NCBI GenBank assembly: GCA_016218545.1
Contig: JACRDQ010000045.1
Location: forward strand, 1 to 46,588
Direction of reading: 5' to 3'
Source of the DNA: Elusimicrobiota bacterium
Lineage (GTDB): Bacteria; Elusimicrobiota; Elusimicrobia; UBA1565; UBA9628
DNA: 46,588 nt
Shown: in pieces, positions 11,043 to 19,403 of the stretch
How the letters are laid out: every line of letters begins with the position of its first letter
Position numbering within the stretch: the stretch's first letter is position 1
The notes under the pieces: model-generated
Seen by the model: the letters and a program-made list of their open reading frames with translations, nothing else
Database searches by the model: none
Told to the model about the DNA's origin: nothing
Position numbers and translations under genes: made by a program

Positions 11043-12245
11043 CTAAACCGCTTCCCATAGGGTCGCCAGGCCCTGGCCCACGCCCACGCATAGGCTCGCC
11101 AGCCCTCTCTTGGCTCCGCGGCGCTTCATCTCGTGGAGGAGCGTGACCGTGATGCGGCACCCGCTCGAGCCCAGGGGGTGTCCCAGGGCGATGGCCCCGC
11201 CGTTGACGTTGAGCCTGGCGCGGTCCAAGCCCAGCTCCTTGGCGCACGCCAGGGTCTGGGCAGCGAAAGCCTCGTTGATCTCCACGAGGTCCACGTCCGA
11301 GAGCTGAAGACCCAGCCTGGCGAGCAGCTTCTGCACCGCAGGCACCGGGCCGATGCCCATGTGACTGGGGTCCACGCCCGCGGAAGCCGAGCCTGCCCAG
11401 CGGGCCAGGGGAGCCAGGCCCGCGGTCTTGGCAGCCGAGGCCTCCATGAGCAGGACCGCGGAAGCTCCGTCGTTCAAGCTCGAGCTGTTGCCCGCGGTCA
11501 CGGTGCCGCCTTCCTTGCGGAAGGCGGGCTTGAGCTTGGCCAGACGCTCGAGGCTGGAGTCCTCGCGGATGGTCTCATCCGCGCTCACCTCCCGGCCTCC
11601 TTCCTTGGAAGGAGTCTGGATGGGCACGATCTCCTCCTTGAACTTCTCGCGCGAAGCAGCAGCGGCCAGGTGGCTGGCCAGGGCGAAGGCGTCCTGGTCC
11701 TCGCGCGGGATGCCGTGCCTCTGGGCGAGGTTCTCCGCCGTCTCGCCCATGCTGAGCAAGGGAAAGAGCTTCTGGAGTTTGGGGTTGGGGTATCTCCAGC
11801 CGAGCGCCGTGTCATAGGCCGTGACATTGCCGAAGGGGAACGCGGTCTCCGGCTTGGGCATGGACCAGGGCGCGCGGCTCATGCTCTCCACCCCGCCTGC
11901 CACGTAGACGTCGCCCTCGCCCGCCAGGATGGCGCGCGCCGCGGCATTGACGGCTTCCAGGCCCGAGGCGCAGAGGCGGTTCACCGTGCAGCCGGGCACG
12001 GACTGCGGCAGGCCCGCCAGGAGGAGCGCCATGCGCGCCACGTTGCGGTTGTCCTCGCCCGCGCCGTTGGCGCAGCCGAAGTAAACGTCCGCGACGGAGG
12101 CGGGATCCACGCCAGGCGCCTTCTTAAGGAGGGCCGCGATGACCGCGGCAGCCAGGTCGTCCGGCCTGACCATGGCCAAGGCTCCGCCGAGTCTCCCCAC
12201 CGGAGAACGCACCGCCGCGACCACCACCGCCTCACGATTCGCCAT
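11043..12245 (-). CDS. acetyl-CoA acyltransferase (thiolase)
   Basis: This 400-residue enzyme joins or cleaves beta-ketoacyl-CoA thioesters. All catalytic parts are present: nucleophile C92 in NRLCASGLEAV, the NEAFAAQ motif, GHPLGSSG with the active-site His (about residue 355), and a second Cys in SLCVGVGQG near the end. The sequence is closest in style to FadA/PcaF/AtoB-type thiolases, and the substrate cannot be told. The start is the ATG at 12245, with a GGGGG run about 10 nt upstream. A GTG six bases earlier is possible. A weak -10 (TAATAT, 12323-12328) lies upstream in a gene-free stretch (12246-12461). It is convergent with the regulator at 10085. Confidence 0.92.
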   Translation of the reverse strand: MANREAVVVAAVRSPVGRLGGALAMVRPDDLAAAVIAALLKKAPGVDPASVADVYFGCANGAGEDNRNVARMALLLAGLPQSVPGCTVNRLCASGLEAVNAAARAILAGEGDVYVAGGVESMSRAPWSMPKPETAFPFGNVTAYDTALGWRYPNPKLQKLFPLLSMGETAENLAQRHGIPREDQDAFALASHLAAAASREKFKEEIVPIQTPSKEGGREVSADETIREDSSLERLAKLKPAFRKEGGTVTAGNSSSLNDGASAVLLMEASAAKTAGLAPLARWAGSASAGVDPSHMGIGPVPAVQKLLARLGLQLSDVDLVEINEAFAAQTLACAKELGLDRARLNVNGGAIALGHPLGSSGCRITVTLLHEMKRRGAKRGLASLCVGVGQGLATLWEAV

Positions 12246-12461
12246 GACCACAGACCCCCTCTAGAAGGAACGGCCGGACTGCCCCGCCTCCGCCGAGCTC
12301 GGCACAGGCCGCCGATTGCGAGATATTACACTTTTCTGCGCGCCTACTAGCGCCTTGCGCCTAGCCGTTGCCTCGTCCGCCGAGAGGCTTTGTCCAGAGT
12401 CTTACGCCTATATTTTCACAAACGCGGGACCGTGGCTATTTTGGGAGAAGCTCAAGAAGAA

Positions 12462-13637
12462 CTACTTGGCCGAAGATGGTGGATCGTCCTGGGCAGTTGC
12501 TGCCGGCTTGGCGCCTTCTTGGAGCCGGCTTAGGACGACAACCTTGTCAATGTCCAACGTGCCCAGCCTGCCAAAATATCGCGCAAAGCGTGAAAGGGCC
12601 GCTTCAGCATACGGGCTGTCGAGGGAGGCTATGGGTTTCAACTTCTCGAATTGCTCTGGCGTCACCGCTTTTAGTTGTTGAAAATCCACCACCAAGTCCG
12701 GCAAAAAATACGTTCCTGGCAGAAACTTGAACCGCTCGGGTTGACATTTCTCGCGATGATCGCCTATCAACGATTTCAAAGGGCCAGCGTTCGTAACGGG
12801 ATTCTGTTGCCAGGACAAGAACTCCGGCTCCTTCGCAAGAGGCAAGCAATGCGCAAGCAGTACATGCAGCAGCCGACCTTCTTGTTCAAAATCGCACGAA
12901 GGGGTCAGCACCAACCAGAACGCAGTTTCGCCTCCGATATCCCCTTGAAGGATGCCACCCGCAAGCCTGCAACCATCCACCGGCGGCACGACATACAGCT
13001 GCATCGGATGCACCTTGGCGGGATCCGCCAATGGAACATCTTTGCCGGCAAGCTTTCTTGCCAATTTTCGTGCTTCGCCCTCAAGCGAAACCGTCAACCG
13101 ACGAGCAAGTAGATATGCAAGATCGGCTTGTTCGTGTGCGGATTTGAACTCCTTCCAATTAGTGCCGACAAAATCCCACATGTATGCGCGTTGGATGTCT
13201 TCAATCTTCCTGGCCAAATACGGCAATTGTGTTTGCAGAACCTGCCGGACTTCTTTCTTCACCTTTTCAATGCCCTCGGTTTTTTCAACGACACGGACGA
13301 AGCTTGTTTCCTGCGAGCGCACCTTGTGAGCCAAGGCTGTATAGAAGATTACCGGGGCAAAACGAGTGCTTTTGAGGGCCTCGAAAACTTCGAGGCCGAC
13401 CGGGTTGCTGGCAGCCTCGAGACCTTTGTCGCTGTCATCCTTTAGGTCGAGAATCAAGACATCAAACCTTGCTTCTTTCAGCCGATCCTTCGCATCTGCG
13501 AAAGCATCAAAGACTTCCGATTCTATCGTGTCAGGTGGATCGACAAAACCTGGCAATGCCTCCAAGAGTTCTTTGACAACGGTCTCATTATCCTCGACAA
13601 TCAGAAACTTCCAATTGGTGCCAATAGGGTCGCTCAT
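12462..13637 (-). CDS. response regulator with unknown C-terminal effector domain
   Basis: Last gene of the six-gene restriction/signalling operon (391 residues). Residues 9-125 form a complete receiver domain: E15/D16, phospho-acceptor D64 (LILDLK), T100 (VIFYTA) and K119 (VVEKTEG). A helical linker follows (residues 125-200). The C-terminal half, about residues 210-391, is not recognised. It carries MQLYVVPPVDG, VLTPSCDFE and FLPGTYFLPDLVVDFQ, which suggests a small beta-barrel followed by helices. It has no DNA-binding helix-turn-helix that I can see, so it may act on a protein or nucleic acid directly. Its ATG overlaps the kinase stop (ATGA), pointing to a cognate pair. GC is lower than the core genes (a sample line is 50%). 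Confidence 0.8.
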   Translation of the reverse strand: MSDPIGTNWKFLIVEDNETVVKELLEALPGFVDPPDTIESEVFDAFADAKDRLKEARFDVLILDLKDDSDKGLEAASNPVGLEVFEALKSTRFAPVIFYTALAHKVRSQETSFVRVVEKTEGIEKVKKEVRQVLQTQLPYLARKIEDIQRAYMWDFVGTNWKEFKSAHEQADLAYLLARRLTVSLEGEARKLARKLAGKDVPLADPAKVHPMQLYVVPPVDGCRLAGGILQGDIGGETAFWLVLTPSCDFEQEGRLLHVLLAHCLPLAKEPEFLSWQQNPVTNAGPLKSLIGDHREKCQPERFKFLPGTYFLPDLVVDFQQLKAVTPEQFEKLKPIASLDSPYAEAALSRFARYFGRLGTLDIDKVVVLSRLQEGAKPAATAQDDPPSSAK

Positions 13638-15883
13638 ACACGCTTCCTCAACGTAATTAGAAAGTTGGCCCCATCGAGAGGCCCGCGATCGAGCAGCTCA
13701 AGAGAGCCTTCGTAATAATCGGTCACAATTTCACCGGCAATGCATAGCCCGAGTCCAATGCCATCTGGCTTCGTCGTGAAATATGGTTCAAAGATAAGTT
13801 CGCGATTCTCGGCCGGAACGCCCGGGCCGCTGTCTGAAAACGAGATCTCAACATGCTCCTGCCCGCGGCGAACGACCGTTACCGCGATTTCGCGCTTGGC
13901 TTCATTGGTTTGTTCAAGCCAGTGCAGGCTGTTGGTGAGCAGGTTAATTACGACCTCTTGAATCTCGGCGGGGTCAACACGAACGAGGGTTTCCGTGAGC
14001 GGCAAGCTCGCCCTGATTTTGAGTCGATCAAGATCGCCGGCGAACACCGCAAAAGCATCGCGGATGATCTCCTCCAGATACAGTTGAACAGGACGGCCAC
14101 GACGCCTGCCTCCGAATGGTTCCATGCGGCGGAATGCGGTGGCAAGAACATCGTCTTGTTTGTGGATTGTGCCGAATCTCTCCGCCAATTTGCGTGCGAG
14201 CTCTCGCGGAAGCTGTACCGGCCCCTGGAGGTCGGAGAGCCCGAATTGCGATTCATTCTTGATTGACGCGATGGGTTGCCGACCCTCATGCAAGACATGG
14301 TCAACCAGTTGTCCCAGCAGTGCAAGGCGCTGATATCTCGCCAGCACGACCTGAATTTCCTTCAGCTGGCTTCCGAACGCTCTTTCTGTCGCTTCGACCA
14401 AGTCCTTGGCCTCCTTGTCATCGGGGAGTTGCTTGGCGATATATGCAGATATGGGCGACAAATCGAAGCCACTAAACAAACCTCCGACAGGCTTCCGATC
14501 TCGATTTTTCACTCGCGGACGTGTCGAGTAGCGCAGCTGCTCAAGCTGATTCAAGGCTTCGGTTATCACCTCTCGCAAATCTGCAAGACCTTGATTTTCG
14601 TCCAGCCCTTCTCGATTCGACTGATCATGGAGCTGCGGATTCTTGTCCGCTGAGATGCCAATAACCCCGTAAACCTGGTTGTTTGAGATTCGAAGGGTCG
14701 GATTCTGGACACGACGAATATCAAGCCGCAACCAGTCGTCCTTCGGCTCGCCATATGGCAAAACGCGGAAGTTGTCACGATAAATATTAATCCCGGCGAC
14801 GGCGTCCAAATCACGCCGAATATCCTGAATTGTCGAATGCGTTTTCTGGATGACATTTCCCAATTCGTCTCGATCCCAAATCCGCATCTCCATGTCGAAC
14901 GGACCGCATTCGATAGTTCTGGTTTCCGACGGCCGCTGGTCCTCCGTTTCTTCCTTCTCTTTCAAGACACGAAAATCAAAACGCCCCTTCGCGTCCTTCA
15001 CTCGGACGAACCGGCCCTTAGCCTCCTTCTCGATTCCTTCAGAAAGAATCTTGTAGGTTAGTTTGAACGCGCCCTTTTCGTTAACGGACCCCTTGATTGT
15101 GTAGTGGGGATGTTTGAGAATCGGGGGAGGAACAACCTTGCTGCTGTATTCCGAGAATTCTGAGGGCAAATCCAATTCTACTTCAAAGCCATCCTTATCA
15201 TCGCCGCCTCTATCTGCTGGGGAGATCAGCCGCGCCAGCCCGCGGCGCAGGTCTTCAAATTGCTTGGCTTCCCAAGTTTGCTTTAGACCTGTCATCCGGA
15301 GTATCGTGCCGTGCCCGAGATCTCGCGCAGCAGGCCTCTTCCGGTCTTTTCTCCAAAGAAGTTCGACTGTTCCGCCCGCCTTGATATCTGCCGGCGAACG
15401 CGTATCCCAAAGGACTAGAATCTCATCGAGGAATTTTTTGTCGTCATCGAATTGTCGCCAGTCAAAAACTGCATAGACCTCTTTTGGGGCTCCTTCCGTT
15501 CGCGAAACCACCTCAAGCTCGTCTGCGAGTCGCGATGCCGCGAAACGCCCAATGCCCTTCTCGCCAAGATAGCGTCTCTTGAACTGTCTAGTCCGCCGTT
15601 CTGGGCCTCGCTTCGATGGAGTTGCCGGCTCCATCCAGACCTGCTGAATGGTCTTCAATTCCATTCCGTGACCGTTGTCAATCACTTCAATGAGACCATT
15701 CCCACGGGCCAAAGGCGGAGTGAAGCGAATTAGCACTCTTGTGGCGTCGGCATCATATGCGTTCTTAACCAACTCGATGATGGCAACAACCTCATTGCTA
15801 ATGAGTTCCTCCCCAAGCGTTCGCAACAACCTCGCGCGCGGTCGGAGCGCGCTGCCTTGATTGCCAGAAGTGGGATTGGTCAT
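13634..15883 (-). CDS. Hsp90/MutL-like ATPase fused to histidine kinase
   Basis: A cytosolic 749-residue protein with two GHKL ATPase domains. The N-terminal one has ELVKNAYDA (residues 37-45), IDNGHGM (68-74) and GEKGIGRFA (107-115). It resembles Hsp90, MutL and MORC ATPases. A middle region (about 200-450) looks like a transducer domain. From residue 505 it is a regular histidine kinase: dimerisation helix with acceptor H532 in LHEGRQP, N-box around 646-652 (INLLTNS), DSGPG (684-688), IFEPYFTTK and GIGLGL (708-713). There are no membrane segments, so the stimulus is internal. The start overlaps the methyltransferase stop, and its own stop overlaps the response-regulator start. I infer that the N-terminal ATPase is the sensor. 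The exact signal, perhaps DNA state, is unknown. Confidence 0.85.
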   Translation of the reverse strand: MTNPTSGNQGSALRPRARLLRTLGEELISNEVVAIIELVKNAYDADATRVLIRFTPPLARGNGLIEVIDNGHGMELKTIQQVWMEPATPSKRGPERRTRQFKRRYLGEKGIGRFAASRLADELEVVSRTEGAPKEVYAVFDWRQFDDDKKFLDEILVLWDTRSPADIKAGGTVELLWRKDRKRPAARDLGHGTILRMTGLKQTWEAKQFEDLRRGLARLISPADRGGDDKDGFEVELDLPSEFSEYSSKVVPPPILKHPHYTIKGSVNEKGAFKLTYKILSEGIEKEAKGRFVRVKDAKGRFDFRVLKEKEETEDQRPSETRTIECGPFDMEMRIWDRDELGNVIQKTHSTIQDIRRDLDAVAGINIYRDNFRVLPYGEPKDDWLRLDIRRVQNPTLRISNNQVYGVIGISADKNPQLHDQSNREGLDENQGLADLREVITEALNQLEQLRYSTRPRVKNRDRKPVGGLFSGFDLSPISAYIAKQLPDDKEAKDLVEATERAFGSQLKEIQVVLARYQRLALLGQLVDHVLHEGRQPIASIKNESQFGLSDLQGPVQLPRELARKLAERFGTIHKQDDVLATAFRRMEPFGGRRRGRPVQLYLEEIIRDAFAVFAGDLDRLKIRASLPLTETLVRVDPAEIQEVVINLLTNSLHWLEQTNEAKREIAVTVVRRGQEHVEISFSDSGPGVPAENRELIFEPYFTTKPDGIGLGLCIAGEIVTDYYEGSLELLDRGPLDGANFLITLRKRV

Positions 15884-16887
15884 GGCTGTATTCCTTTCGG
15901 TGGTTTGGAGATCAGTGCCGTGATGACACTCTTCATCACGGGCGGACAGACGGCATTGCCGAAAAGGCCAATCCGCTCTCTCCGCACACCATGGTTGAGT
16001 TTGAAGTCATCGGGAAAGCCCATCGCGGCCCAGAGTTCCGGGACCTGCAACATGCGCATCTTGTGCCCGCCGTCAATCCGTCTGACAAGAGCGAACCTGT
16101 CCAACGTTGTCACCGTTCGAAGCGGTTCAGATAGCCGCTGCCAGCCCCCGGCCCCATCGCTTCCGTAATATACCACAATGAATGGCCGCTTCATGCCGAC
16201 GTTCCGCATTGCGCGTTTTGCATGCCGAAGGGTGCGCTTGGCCCTGCCCTTCTTCCGGAGTGTCGAATAGGCGTAGACGCCATTCATGTTAAGCACTTTT
16301 CTGACGGGCACCCGACCGTCTTGCATGTCGATCTGAGACGGCGGTCTATGCAGCAAATCTGCCAGGATGAACAGACGTTTGCGCGCTTGGGGCACGCCGA
16401 AATCTGCGGCGTTGAGGACATGCTCTGTCGTCTTGTATCCGAGTCCTTCGAGCCTTCGAAGCCACTTGGCATATTTCGCCCAGGACTTCATTTGGATTAC
16501 GTTTTCTACCACAATCCAGCGCGGCTTGAATGCTTTTGCAAATCTTAGGACCTCGAAGGCTGTCTGCCGACTTGCTTCGGATCGCCTCTTGGCGCCCTTG
16601 GCACAGCTGTGATTGGTGCACTCTGGGCTTGCAAGGAGCAATTGTACCGGGCCGACTTCGCGCTTTACGGCGGATGCAGACAAGCCCTCGATTCTTCGTC
16701 GGAAGAAGTGGGCTTTTGGGAAATTGTCCTTGTAAACCTTTTCCGCCAGGTTCGAGAGGTCTACGCCGCCGACAACCTGCACGCCGGCAGCTCTGGCGCC
16801 CAGGCTGCTTCCTCCCGCACCGCAAAAGAGGTCTAGCGCTCTGATGGGTTTCGCCTTGCGCTTGCCTACTTCTTCAGCGCTCGGCAT
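15880..16887 (-). CDS. DNA cytosine-5 methyltransferase with variant PEC catalytic loop
   Basis: A 335-residue C5-methyltransferase from the ATG at 16887 (MPSAEEVG). Motif I is ALDLFCGAGG. The catalytic loop is SPECTNHSCAKG with C90, so Pro-Glu-Cys replaces the usual Pro-Cys. Later motifs are VVENV (VI), QARKRLF (VIII) and FGNAVCPPV (X). The frame is open upstream, but the conserved domain begins just after the chosen ATG. The start region overlaps the Vsr gene by 22 nt, and its stop overlaps the kinase ATG. Such enzymes methylate DNA cytosines to protect against a partner nuclease. Linkage to Vsr suggests it repairs or marks the same sites. Its recognition sequence is unknown. Confidence 0.88.
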   Translation of the reverse strand: MPSAEEVGKRKAKPIRALDLFCGAGGSSLGARAAGVQVVGGVDLSNLAEKVYKDNFPKAHFFRRRIEGLSASAVKREVGPVQLLLASPECTNHSCAKGAKRRSEASRQTAFEVLRFAKAFKPRWIVVENVIQMKSWAKYAKWLRRLEGLGYKTTEHVLNAADFGVPQARKRLFILADLLHRPPSQIDMQDGRVPVRKVLNMNGVYAYSTLRKKGRAKRTLRHAKRAMRNVGMKRPFIVVYYGSDGAGGWQRLSEPLRTVTTLDRFALVRRIDGGHKMRMLQVPELWAAMGFPDDFKLNHGVRRERIGLFGNAVCPPVMKSVITALISKPPKGIQP

Positions 16888-17282
16888 ATCCTCGTAACCA
16901 CGCGCGCAGGGTCCCGTTCTATGGCATGCTCCCAGACCCTGACTACTTTCCAGCCCTTTTCCCTCAGATTTCGGCTTGCTCTCCTGTCCCGTCGCTTGTT
17001 GGCTTCGATTTTTGCTGTCCAATAGTCCGCGTTGTTTGCTGGCATCCTGCCTTTGCTGCAAGGGCGGCATCCATGCCAGAAGCAGCCATCCACGAATACG
17101 GCAACTTTATCCGCGACGAAGGAAAAATCGGGTGTCCCTGGCAGCTTCTGGTGTCGGCGCCATCCGCTGATGCCGCTGTCCCGTAGCAGGCCGCACAGGG
17201 CGATTTCGGTAGCTTTGTTGCCCCGCCCGCGGATGCGCGACATCACCTCGGATCTTTTCTTCTTGGAGAAGACATCGGCCAT
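16866..17282 (-). CDS. vsr: Vsr-type very-short-patch mismatch endonuclease
   Basis: This 138-residue nuclease nicks next to T:G mismatches that arise when 5-methylcytosine deaminates. The family parts are present: MSRIRGRGNKATE near the N-terminus, LPGTPDFSF with catalytic D52, then VFVDGCFWHGCRPC with the His at 70 and zinc-type cysteines. NNADYWTAKIEANKRRD and GWKVVRVWEHAI follow. Length is normal. The start is part of a TAATG overlap with the endonuclease stop, and it overlaps the following methyltransferase by 22 nt. It protects the genome from mutation at the sites modified by the neighbouring C5-methyltransferases. Confidence 0.93.
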   Translation of the reverse strand: MADVFSKKKRSEVMSRIRGRGNKATEIALCGLLRDSGISGWRRHQKLPGTPDFSFVADKVAVFVDGCFWHGCRPCSKGRMPANNADYWTAKIEANKRRDRRASRNLREKGWKVVRVWEHAIERDPARVVTRICRALKK

Positions 17283-18280
17283 TACTGGCCTCGCTTCTGG
17301 TGCGGTCCGAGAAACTTGTCGCCGTTGAAGTGGATCATGTGGTCGGGCGACTCGACCAGCCAGACCTCCGTCTCCCAGCTTATCTCGCCGACCCACTTGG
17401 CGAAGGTCTTCCGGTCCTGGAAGGCGCTCACAAAAACAATGCCGGCCGTGCACTTCGCGGCGAGCTGTTCGAGCTGGTAATGGCGCAGGTGCGAGACCGG
17501 GTTCGAGGAATGGACTGCCTCGATGAGGAATACCCAGTTCCGCTTCGGGTCGTATGCGACCAAGTCGGGCAGGCGGTCATGCGACAGCTCGAAGAAATTC
17601 AGCTCCTTGAGCCGGCCCTCTTTGATGAAAACAGTCTTCTGCGAAGCATCGCCCAGGTAGAGCACCTGGGCGCCTGGGACGAACCGGGGCAGAAACTCCT
17701 CGATGATGGCCTTCTGGATCTGATTGTGGCTGCCGTCAATGAGGTCGATGGAGACGCCCTCCGGCAGGATGACGGGCATCTTCTTCAGTTCGCGCTTTCT
17801 GAGCAGCTTGTCATCCAGGCGGGGGTGGGCCTCGCAAAACGTCTTCTGGGCTTTCTTCCATGTCGCGGCGCCGAACAGGCGGAAGAGGTCTGCGGCCGCC
17901 GGGTTGACCGCATAACCCCGCGTGCTGTCGTTGGTGGCCGCGTTCGGGCGTCCGGGGCTCCTGAGGACCAAGCCGGACGCGACCAGGAAATCGAGGTTCT
18001 TCCTGCGGACATCGTCGTAGGAGCTGTCCTTGATGTCCTCGCCGTAGTGCTTGTTCACGAACGGGATGATCTCGCGGCTGCGCGGACACCAGGAACCGGC
18101 CCCTTCCCAGACGGCGGTCGCGGACCAGGCGGCCTTGGGTGTCAGCTTGCAGACGCCGAGCAGGATGCGGGCAAGCCGCCTCTGCATTTCCGGCGTCTTG
18201 AGCGAGAGGGGGAAACCGATTGCCTCAAGGATTTGGAGCGCCTCATCGACACGTGCTTCGGCGGCCGATTTGTTAGGCAT
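17282..18280 (-). CDS. BsuBI/PstI-family type II restriction endonuclease
   Basis: A 332-residue restriction enzyme from the ATG at 18280. The N-terminal half is helical, with a DNA-binding look (residues 1-140). The C-terminal half holds the BsuBI/PstI signature LPDLVAYDPKRNWVFLIEAVHS, with acidic residues D239 and E254 in the PD-(D/E)xK-like core. Known members of this family cut CTGCAG, so that is a guess at the site. Classic members pair with adenine methyltransferases. Here the partner is a C5-methyltransferase, whose stop overlaps this start by 8 nt. Vsr follows through a TAATG junction. Confidence 0.85.
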   Translation of the reverse strand: MPNKSAAEARVDEALQILEAIGFPLSLKTPEMQRRLARILLGVCKLTPKAAWSATAVWEGAGSWCPRSREIIPFVNKHYGEDIKDSSYDDVRRKNLDFLVASGLVLRSPGRPNAATNDSTRGYAVNPAAADLFRLFGAATWKKAQKTFCEAHPRLDDKLLRKRELKKMPVILPEGVSIDLIDGSHNQIQKAIIEEFLPRFVPGAQVLYLGDASQKTVFIKEGRLKELNFFELSHDRLPDLVAYDPKRNWVFLIEAVHSSNPVSHLRHYQLEQLAAKCTAGIVFVSAFQDRKTFAKWVGEISWETEVWLVESPDHMIHFNGDKFLGPHQKRGQ

Positions 18281-19310
18281 GCTCCAGCAAGGCCAGCTGC
18301 CGGGGCGGGCGTTTCGGCGCCGGGCGCTCGTCATCGGCCAGCTCGAGGTATTTTGCGACGGCCAGACCCAGCGCTCGCGCCAGGAGCGGCGGGACGGCAT
18401 TGCCGACCTGATTGTATTGGCTGCCCTCGGCTCCCTCGAACTTGAACCAGTCCGGGAAGCTCTGGAGCCGGGCTCCTTCGCGCACGGTCAGCCGGCGGCG
18501 GCGGCCGTCCTCAAGCCGGACCCGCAGCATGTCCCCGGTGGCGCCGTTGAGGTTGCGGCAGGTTACGGTGCGGCTTGAATCGTCGAGATGAAGATCGCGG
18601 GGCCGGACGCACTTCGACGCCTTCTCATACTTGGCCACGTAGGTGTCCATGCCGGGCGTCAGGAACTTCGGATTCTCGGGGAGCGAGGCGAGCAGATCGC
18701 CGATGGCGTCCCCTGCCGTGTAGCCGAAGTGCTCCGGCTCAGGGAATTCCCAGCCGCCCTTGTGCGCCACGACGACCAGACGCTCCCGCCGCTGAGGCGT
18801 GCCGTATTGCACGGCATTGTGCAGCTCCTCCTCGACGGTGTAGCCCAGGCGCTCCAGCTGCGCAATGATCTTCTCGAGATACGGCTTGTTGGCGTAGAGC
18901 ATGCCGCGTACGTTCTCGAAGAGGGCAAGCTTCGGGCGGTACCGCGTCACGGCGTCGATGAAGACGGGGAAGCCGTTGCGCCTGTCCTTCGAGCCCTCTT
19001 GGAGCCCACCCACGCTGAACGGCTGGCAGGGCGGACCTCCGATGATGATGTCTGCCCCGTCGGCCAGGTCCTGGCCAGGTTCAAGGAAGACTTGGCGGCA
19101 TTCGCCGTGCAGGTTCTTGGCGTAGGTCCGGGAAGCGTCGGCGTCCATCTCGAAGCCGATGGTCCGGAAGCCGGCGACCTCGAAACCAAGAGCCAGCCCG
19201 CCGCAGCCGGCGAACAGGTCCAGGGCCAGCGGCGCGTCCGCGCGCGGCTTGGGCCGCGGCAGCACTGCGTTCAGGTAGTCGGCATACGGCTTCTTGTTCG
19301 GTGGAATCAT
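18273..19310 (-). CDS. DNA cytosine-5 methyltransferase, first gene of the R-M operon
   Basis: A complete 345-residue C5-methyltransferase. Motif I is ALDLFAGCGGLALGFE, motif IV is GPPCQPFSVGG with catalytic C95, and motif VI is FENVRG. Motif VIII is GTPQRRERLVV, IX is ARLQSFPDWF and X is QVGNAVPPLLA. The target-recognition region lies between VIII and IX (about residues 190-255). The gene ends with an 8-nt overlap into the endonuclease start, so it is the natural protective partner of that enzyme. It methylates cytosine within the shared site. The ATG at 19310 follows a TATAAT promoter by about 30 nt, with a weak AGGA ribosome-binding site. Confidence 0.93.
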   Translation of the reverse strand: MIPPNKKPYADYLNAVLPRPKPRADAPLALDLFAGCGGLALGFEVAGFRTIGFEMDADASRTYAKNLHGECRQVFLEPGQDLADGADIIIGGPPCQPFSVGGLQEGSKDRRNGFPVFIDAVTRYRPKLALFENVRGMLYANKPYLEKIIAQLERLGYTVEEELHNAVQYGTPQRRERLVVVAHKGGWEFPEPEHFGYTAGDAIGDLLASLPENPKFLTPGMDTYVAKYEKASKCVRPRDLHLDDSSRTVTCRNLNGATGDMLRVRLEDGRRRRLTVREGARLQSFPDWFKFEGAEGSQYNQVGNAVPPLLARALGLAVAKYLELADDERPAPKRPPRQLALLEHA

Positions 19311-19339
19311 CGATCCTGGCGCAGGAAATACTGGAAATG

Positions 19340-19345
19340 ATTATA
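19340..19345 (-). promoter_or_regulatory. -10 box for the six-gene R-M operon
   Basis: A perfect TATAAT on the minus strand lies 30 nt upstream of the first ATG. The matching -35 is poor. Transcription would start near 19333. It is the only good promoter found in front of the six coupled genes. I saw no controller-protein (C-box) type repeats. Confidence 0.6.
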
Positions 19346-19391
19346 CCATTTGACGCTTGGGCTGCCCGCGTCTTTCCTGCCCTCCTTGCTC

Positions 19392-19397
19392 TATAAT
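19392..19397 (+). promoter_or_regulatory. -10 box facing the candidate small RNA
   Basis: A perfect TATAAT on the plus strand, followed by ACGAGG. The expected start, about 19404, is where the strong hairpin begins. No good -35 sequence is visible. It points away from the R-M operon, whose promoter lies about 50 bp to the left. Confidence 0.45.
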
Positions 19398-19403
19398 ACG
19401 AGG

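Noticed and set aside
16888..17070. N-terminal extension of the second methyltransferase
   Set aside because: The extra 61 residues are low complexity, lie over the Vsr gene and precede a good ATG just before motif I.
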